Positions 59,142 to 64,000 of a stretch of 64,000 nucleotides of DNA are shown one piece after another; the first letter of the stretch is position 1, and each line of letters begins with the position of its first letter. Source of the DNA: JAUIAI01 sp049680625 (GTDB lineage Bacteria > Pseudomonadota > Gammaproteobacteria > Burkholderiales > Burkholderiaceae_E). The notes beneath the pieces were generated by a model. It made no database searches. It saw only the letters and a program-made list of their open reading frames with translations, and had not been told where the DNA came from. The stretch covers positions 1 through 64,000 of the forward strand of contig JBAUID010000058.1 of NCBI GenBank assembly GCA_049680625.1. Reading direction: 5' to 3'. The translations under genes and the position numbers were made by a program.

Positions 59142-62100
59142 TTGCTCCGGATAGTTCTCGACAACGATAACGCGGCCCTGGCTCGGGCCGCGGTTAAATG
59201 GTTGTCGGCAGCGTCAGCTGATCCATTTGTCCCCGACACACTCATTGTCAGCCAGATGGGGGTGGGCAGCTGGATAGAACAAATGCTTGCCCGCGAATCC
59301 GGGGTCAGCGCTAATCTGCGCATTGAGCTGCCCGGCCGGTTCTTATGGCGAGTAGTGCAACAACTGGTTAGTGGCACTGCCCAGCGTCCGCCGTTTGATC
59401 CCCTGGTGGTTCGGTGGGCGATCTATGACGCGCTCGACAATTTGCCGAGCGGTGCGCCGTTCGATGTCATTGGCCAGCGGTGGCAGCAGGCTGGTGGTGG
59501 TGCCCGTATTGCGCTCGCGACTGACCTTGGCAGCTTGTTCGAACGCTATCTAGCCTATCGTCGTGAATGGCTGAATCGCTGGGGCGGCGATAAGCCAGTA
59601 ACAAGGCGCGATCACAACGCCACCGCAACTGATTTGCTGGCCGATAATTTTGGTGCACATGAGCCCTGGCAGCGCTGGCTGTGGCAGCAGGTGCTGGCCC
59701 GCCTGGATGGCTTGTCCCAAAGTCATCCTTTTGATGATTTTGCCAACCATGTTGCACGGACAGATGCCAGCGCGGCAGCCGAAGCGCAAACAAGTGGCGG
59801 CAGGTCGACCGAGGCGTCAGCCCAACGCGGTCTGTTTGACGACGGGTTGGCACCTGACGGCGTTGGTGACAAACTCGGCCGAATTGTAATGCTTGGTTTA
59901 CTGAGCATGCCGCCCGAGCAAATGCAATTGTTTGCTCAGCTGGGCAAGCTGACCGACGTGATCTGGTTTACCTCTGATCCGGCCCAGGGTTTCTGGGAAG
60001 ATCTCGTCAATCAACGCCGAGCTGCTCAAATCGCGCTGGAGTCGCCTGACGATACCTGGCTGTATCTCGATCAACCCGCCATTCTGGGCGAATGGGGGCG
60101 TCAGCAGCGCGATTTCCTGGCAGCGGTGCGACAGCTTGAGGCCCAGGGCGAAGTCCAGGTAATTGAAGATGCTCTTCGTACCCGGGATGTGCCGACGCCC
60201 CACCACTTGCTGAGCAGTGTGCAGGCAGCCGTATTTGCATTATCTGATTTGCCGCTGATCGATTACATCAGGCCACTGGCAACTGGTTTGCGTGACGACC
60301 CGAGCCTGCAAATTCACAGTTGCCACTCGCTGGTGCGCCAGATTGAAGTTATCCATGACAGTCTGCTCGCCGCTTTTGATGAACTGCCGGGTTTGACCCC
60401 GGCACAGGTTGCGATTTTTTGTACCGATCTTGAGACGGCGGCCCCTTTGGTGCAGGCCGTGTTTGGTGCTGGCAGTCAGGCCCGTTTGCCCGTGCGTATA
60501 AGTGGGCGGGGCAGTGACGTGTCGGCACAGGTCCGAGCATTTCAATTGTTTTTAGATCTTGTTCAGGGGCCGGCTCACGTCAGTAATGTTCTGGAATGGC
60601 TGAACTGTGATGCGGCTCGCCAGGTTTGTCAGCTCGATGATGCGTTACTGGGCCGGGTTCAGTCGGCGCTTGAACAAGCCGGGGCGCAGCGCGATGATTT
60701 GAATGATCCTGATTCGACAAACAAACACGGCTGGCACCGAGGTCTGCAACGCCTTGTGCTCGCCGCCTTCACCGGTGAGGATGAAGCGGTCGCAAGCGGA
60801 TCGATTGATGCATCCGATGCGCCAGGTGAGCCAATTGCAGGAATACTTCCTGCCGGGCGGGTTGATTCTGCCCTGGCGTCGGCCCTGGGTTACTTGGTTG
60901 AATTACTCAATGATATCCGCGCGTTGCGTCGTCCCGCAGCGGTGGCGCCGACAGATTCAGCAGGTGCGGCCGGCAATTTTCGCCGGGTAGATGAATGGTC
61001 GCGCCTGCTGATTGCGTGGACAGACCGTTGGTTGTCAGCCTGTGGCCCAAATCGCGATGGTTTGTTTGTGGTTCGCGATGCCTTGGTTCAGCTAACCGAA
61101 ACAACGGGCGGACTGGTTGAATCGGTGCGCGAAAGGGCAGTGCCTTTTTCGGTCGTGGCCCAGGCCTTGCATGATCAGCTCAACGGGTCCAATTCAGCTG
61201 CCAGGCCTTCCGGTGCCATTACTGTGGCCCCGTTCGGGGCGTTACGCCAGACACCGTATCGGGTGTGTGCCGTACTTGGCCTTGATCAGGGAAAGTGGCC
61301 GGCAAGTGTCGGAACGGCTGAATACGACTTAATGCGCGCCGAACCGCGCTTCGGTGATCCGTCAGCAACCAACGCGGCGCGTGGCACTTTTCTGGATGTT
61401 GTCCTTGATACCAGCGACCGCCTGATTCTGAGCTTTACTGGCCGGGACGATCGCAGCAATCAAATCAGTAATCCGGCACGAGTAGTCATCGAATTAGCCG
61501 ACTATATCGCGGCTCGCTGCCGCGATGCGGGCCGCTCCGGCGCCGAGGCTGATGCCCGGGGCAATGAGGTGGTGCGTCATCATCCGCTGCAACCTTTCTC
61601 CGTCAGGCGGTTTGCGCCCAGTGCGCATCCGTCCTATGCCCAGCCCTGGTTTGACACAGCGGTTCGCCTGGCTGACCCTGCGCTGACGCGGGTTGCGATC
61701 GGAGCGGTTCAAACCATGGACGCCGCTGGTGCCGCTGGTGCAACAGACAACGACGAATCAGCAATCGGTTCAGCGTCCTCGCCAGCATCGTCCAGCATAG
61801 TCAACATCGAGACCATAACGGATGCAATGCTCAATTCTTCGCGTTACCTGATGCAGAATCTCGGCGCGATGTCGGTGAGTCGCCAGGAGAACGAGCCGGA
61901 TGACATTGAACCGATGGAGCAATCTGACCTTGGTCAGTTTGATCGCCCCGATTTATTGTCAACAATTGTTTTGTTGCATCGGTCCGGGCGCAGCGGTGAG
62001 AAAATTCTGTCTTGGTTGCAGGCGCATCCACTACTACCAGGAGGTCCCGTCGCGCGGCACCTGGCTGAGAATTTACTGGCCGAAATGCAGCAGATGCTCG

Positions 62101-62867
62101 CTCGTGAAGAAGAATTGCTCCGTCAATTTGGTTCGCCGCGCCCCGTTGTACCGATACAGCCGTCGGTTCGGGTGCCAGTGACACTACCTAATCAATCCGT
62201 GGTTTTGCTGACCGGCCGCCTCGATCCCATTTACCAGCTGGCTGATGGTAACTTGTTGCAGGTATTGCCACCGGTAGACAAGGCTCGCATCCACGATGTG
62301 TTGTCGCTCTGGCATCAGCATTTGTTACTGCTGGCAAGCGACTTGCCAGGTGCCGCCGCAGCCAGGACAATTCGTTCGCTTTCATCCAAACCGGCTGGTA
62401 TGCGTGATACCTACCTTGGCTTAGCGGCGACCCCGCCTGGTGTGGACAGCCCGTTGTCAGGTTTGGCGGCAGCGGTGCTGACTTATCAGGATATTTGCCG
62501 TCGACCCTATTTGTTGTTTCCCCGGACAGCGCAAGCATGGTTGCAACGCAGCGATTCGATTGTGCCGGATCCGGATAATTTTGTGGCGAACAAAGCTGCC
62601 CGGACTGCTTATCTCAATGAGGATGGTCCTTATCTGCCGGAATCCAAAAAGCCCTGGCCGGTAGCAATGTGGCGCGATTCGCCACCACTGTTTCAAGATG
62701 TACTGAGAGACAGTCTTGCAGTGTACGGGCCGGTGTGGCGTGCGGTGACTGGCAACCCGGTAGCTGACAACCCGATGACTGATAACCCTAGCCCAACTGC
62801 AGGAATCGATCCGCTGGGTGACGATCCAGATGATCCACTGGTCAGTCGGTTGATCAGCGGCTTGTGA
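59142..62867 (+). CDS. recC: Exodeoxyribonuclease V subunit gamma (RecC)
   Basis: Structural subunit of the RecBCD helicase-nuclease, which loads on DNA ends and recognises Chi. At 1241 residues it is close to the E. coli length (1122). N-terminal SQMGVGSWIEQMLARESGV, RIELPGRFLWRVVQ and the late TPYRVCAVLGLDQGKWPAS correspond to conserved RecC segments. No Walker A motif, as expected for RecC. The start is TTG at 59142; no alternative upstream. recB follows after 7 bases. Confidence 0.92.
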   Translation: MLRIVLDNDNAALARAAVKWLSAASADPFVPDTLIVSQMGVGSWIEQMLARESGVSANLRIELPGRFLWRVVQQLVSGTAQRPPFDPLVVRWAIYDALDNLPSGAPFDVIGQRWQQAGGGARIALATDLGSLFERYLAYRREWLNRWGGDKPVTRRDHNATATDLLADNFGAHEPWQRWLWQQVLARLDGLSQSHPFDDFANHVARTDASAAAEAQTSGGRSTEASAQRGLFDDGLAPDGVGDKLGRIVMLGLLSMPPEQMQLFAQLGKLTDVIWFTSDPAQGFWEDLVNQRRAAQIALESPDDTWLYLDQPAILGEWGRQQRDFLAAVRQLEAQGEVQVIEDALRTRDVPTPHHLLSSVQAAVFALSDLPLIDYIRPLATGLRDDPSLQIHSCHSLVRQIEVIHDSLLAAFDELPGLTPAQVAIFCTDLETAAPLVQAVFGAGSQARLPVRISGRGSDVSAQVRAFQLFLDLVQGPAHVSNVLEWLNCDAARQVCQLDDALLGRVQSALEQAGAQRDDLNDPDSTNKHGWHRGLQRLVLAAFTGEDEAVASGSIDASDAPGEPIAGILPAGRVDSALASALGYLVELLNDIRALRRPAAVAPTDSAGAAGNFRRVDEWSRLLIAWTDRWLSACGPNRDGLFVVRDALVQLTETTGGLVESVRERAVPFSVVAQALHDQLNGSNSAARPSGAITVAPFGALRQTPYRVCAVLGLDQGKWPASVGTAEYDLMRAEPRFGDPSATNAARGTFLDVVLDTSDRLILSFTGRDDRSNQISNPARVVIELADYIAARCRDAGRSGAEADARGNEVVRHHPLQPFSVRRFAPSAHPSYAQPWFDTAVRLADPALTRVAIGAVQTMDAAGAAGATDNDESAIGSASSPASSSIVNIETITDAMLNSSRYLMQNLGAMSVSRQENEPDDIEPMEQSDLGQFDRPDLLSTIVLLHRSGRSGEKILSWLQAHPLLPGGPVARHLAENLLAEMQQMLAREEELLRQFGSPRPVVPIQPSVRVPVTLPNQSVVLLTGRLDPIYQLADGNLLQVLPPVDKARIHDVLSLWHQHLLLLASDLPGAAAARTIRSLSSKPAGMRDTYLGLAATPPGVDSPLSGLAAAVLTYQDICRRPYLLFPRTAQAWLQRSDSIVPDPDNFVANKAARTAYLNEDGPYLPESKKPWPVAMWRDSPPLFQDVLRDSLAVYGPVWRAVTGNPVADNPMTDNPSPTAGIDPLGDDPDDPLVSRLISGL

Positions 62868-62874
62868 GTCATTC

Positions 62875-64000
62875 ATGATTGAACCACTGACTGACCATCC
62901 GGTACTGGCCCCTAATATTTTGTCGGGTCTGCATTTACTTGAAGCTGATGCCGGTACGGGCAAGACCTGGACCATAACGCGCCTGGTGTTGCGGGCCATT
63001 GTTGAGCGCAATATCAGAATTAACAATATTGCGGTATTAACCTTTACCAATGCCGCAGCTGCGGAATTACGCGCTCGCATTGGCCAGCTTCTGGACCAGT
63101 GGCTGCATGACGCGAATAACCTGACAGATGCAGATGATCCGTTCCGTCTTGAGTGGCGGCATCCGGTCACGGCTGACGTTGTCAGCGCCCGGTTGCGCCT
63201 GGCCAGGCTGCAACTGGACGATGCGCCGATTGGCACCATTCACAGTTACTGCCAGCGAATTCTGGCTGACAATGCCTTAAGCCTGGGACGTTGGGACAAA
63301 CCCAGCCCCGGTCCGACTGATGACAACATACTGCATGAGGCAGTGTCCGCCTGGTGGCGCGAGAATATTGTCGCGGGTTCAGCAGACCTGGCGAATTTAT
63401 GTGGGCCCGACGGGTTGTCACTCAGCCGGCTTCAGGCCATTCTGAAGCGGGCACTGGCAGACCCCGACGCACAGATCATCAACAGCACAGGTAACCTGGC
63501 CAGTCTGCCAGCCCGGTTGCAACAAGCGGTTGATCATTTATCGGCAACCTGGGAAGCAGAAAAAGAGTCGTTTATCGAGTGGTTGTATGGTTCAAATTTT
63601 CCGCTGAACAAAAATACTTACGCGCCAGACAAATTAAGTGCGTTGGCACAGACCTTCGGAGACGATCTAAAGAACTATCCGGTCGGCTTGAATAATTGTC
63701 GCCCGATGTTGTTATACCTGGACCCGGCAAGGGTTGCGCTGCGAAAAAAGAAAAACGAAAACGCTGAGAAGATTCTCGCCACATTCCAAAGTTTCAGCGC
63801 GGCCGGGGCGCTACTCGATTGTTTACGTGAGCGCTCTCACCTGTCGTCAGTGGTTGCCAGTACGATTCGCGACGCGATTCGTCACCGGGTGCAGGAAATT
63901 CAGCAACGCGCCGGCGTGATTGCATTTGACGATTTACTGCTCCAAACCCGCGATGCATTACGCGACCCGGCGATTGGTCCGGTATTGGCAAGCCGGTTGC
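62875..64000 (+). CDS. recB: Exodeoxyribonuclease V subunit beta (RecB), partial at window end
   Basis: N-terminal 375 residues of the UvrD-family helicase-nuclease subunit of RecBCD. Walker A EADAGTGKTWTI lies near residue 23, motif Ia AVLTFTNAAAAELRAR near 57, TIHSYCQRIL near 125 and GVIAFDDLLLQTRDAL near the end, all typical of RecB. The frame is open to the last base, so the C-terminal nuclease domain lies outside. The TGA of recC is 7 bases upstream; the ATG is the first start. Confidence 0.9.
   Translation, partial: MIEPLTDHPVLAPNILSGLHLLEADAGTGKTWTITRLVLRAIVERNIRINNIAVLTFTNAAAAELRARIGQLLDQWLHDANNLTDADDPFRLEWRHPVTADVVSARLRLARLQLDDAPIGTIHSYCQRILADNALSLGRWDKPSPGPTDDNILHEAVSAWWRENIVAGSADLANLCGPDGLSLSRLQAILKRALADPDAQIINSTGNLASLPARLQQAVDHLSATWEAEKESFIEWLYGSNFPLNKNTYAPDKLSALAQTFGDDLKNYPVGLNNCRPMLLYLDPARVALRKKKNENAEKILATFQSFSAAGALLDCLRERSHLSSVVASTIRDAIRHRVQEIQQRAGVIAFDDLLLQTRDALRDPAIGPVLASRL

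Overview
The window reads as chromosomal DNA of a free-living, respiring gammaproteobacterium. The evidence is hrcA-grpE-dnaK-dnaJ with a sigma32-like heat-shock promoter, recC-recB, an nth/rsxB-type pair, a multisubunit Mrp antiporter, intracellular PHA depolymerase, and many lipoproteins and Tat/Sec-exported redox enzymes. No species can be named from sequence alone. No tRNA, rRNA, CRISPR array, insertion sequence or prophage was seen.

Layout. 1-7.0 kb: hrcA-hemH, a LysM/BON protein, grpE, dnaK and dnaJ (chaperones and haem synthesis). 7.1-7.9 kb: a decayed acyltransferase-3 gene. 7.9-10.5 kb: three exported proteins of unknown function, two of them lipoproteins. 10.7-23.0 kb: the most distinctive region. 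On the minus strand lie a Rieske protein, a PQQ alcohol dehydrogenase, a [2Fe-2S] subunit and a Tat-exported molybdenum hydroxylase. Divergent from them, across a 540-bp intergenic region, runs a seven-gene, translationally coupled operon (MoxR ATPase, DUF58, DUF4381, two vWA-type membrane proteins, TPR protein, BatD-like protein). The second arm resembles the mxaRSACKL genes that help make active methanol dehydrogenase in methylotrophs. I infer that the two arms form one unit: a periplasmic alcohol/aldehyde oxidation chain plus its maturation machinery.

23.0-32.9 kb: mostly minus-strand catabolic genes: CWC protein with a truncated GNAT, flavin reductase, cyclase-family hydrolase, threonine dehydratase, DUF2848 protein, quinone oxidoreductase, EamA transporter, ethanolamine ammonia-lyase EutBC and a lytic transglycosylase coupled to eutB. 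33.0-44.5 kb: a GGDEF protein with an altered active-site motif, hemL, a 2H phosphoesterase, a nucleotidyltransferase, an MFS transporter, a repeat-rich lipoprotein, an esterase, DUF1841, nth, an RsxB-type ferredoxin and PhaZ. 44.7-50.6 kb: fdxA, a two-gene molybdenum hydroxylase resembling E. coli YgfM/XdhD, pncB and a PHA-system protein. 50.7-56.9 kb: a six-gene Mrp cation/proton antiporter operon with subunits A and B fused. 57.0-64.0 kb: AlaX editing protein, DUF924, a CopD-like membrane protein, recC and the start of recB, which runs off the window.

Starts were re-chosen where a ribosome binding site, a four-base overlap or family length argued for it. All family calls come from reading motifs by eye; no database search was run.
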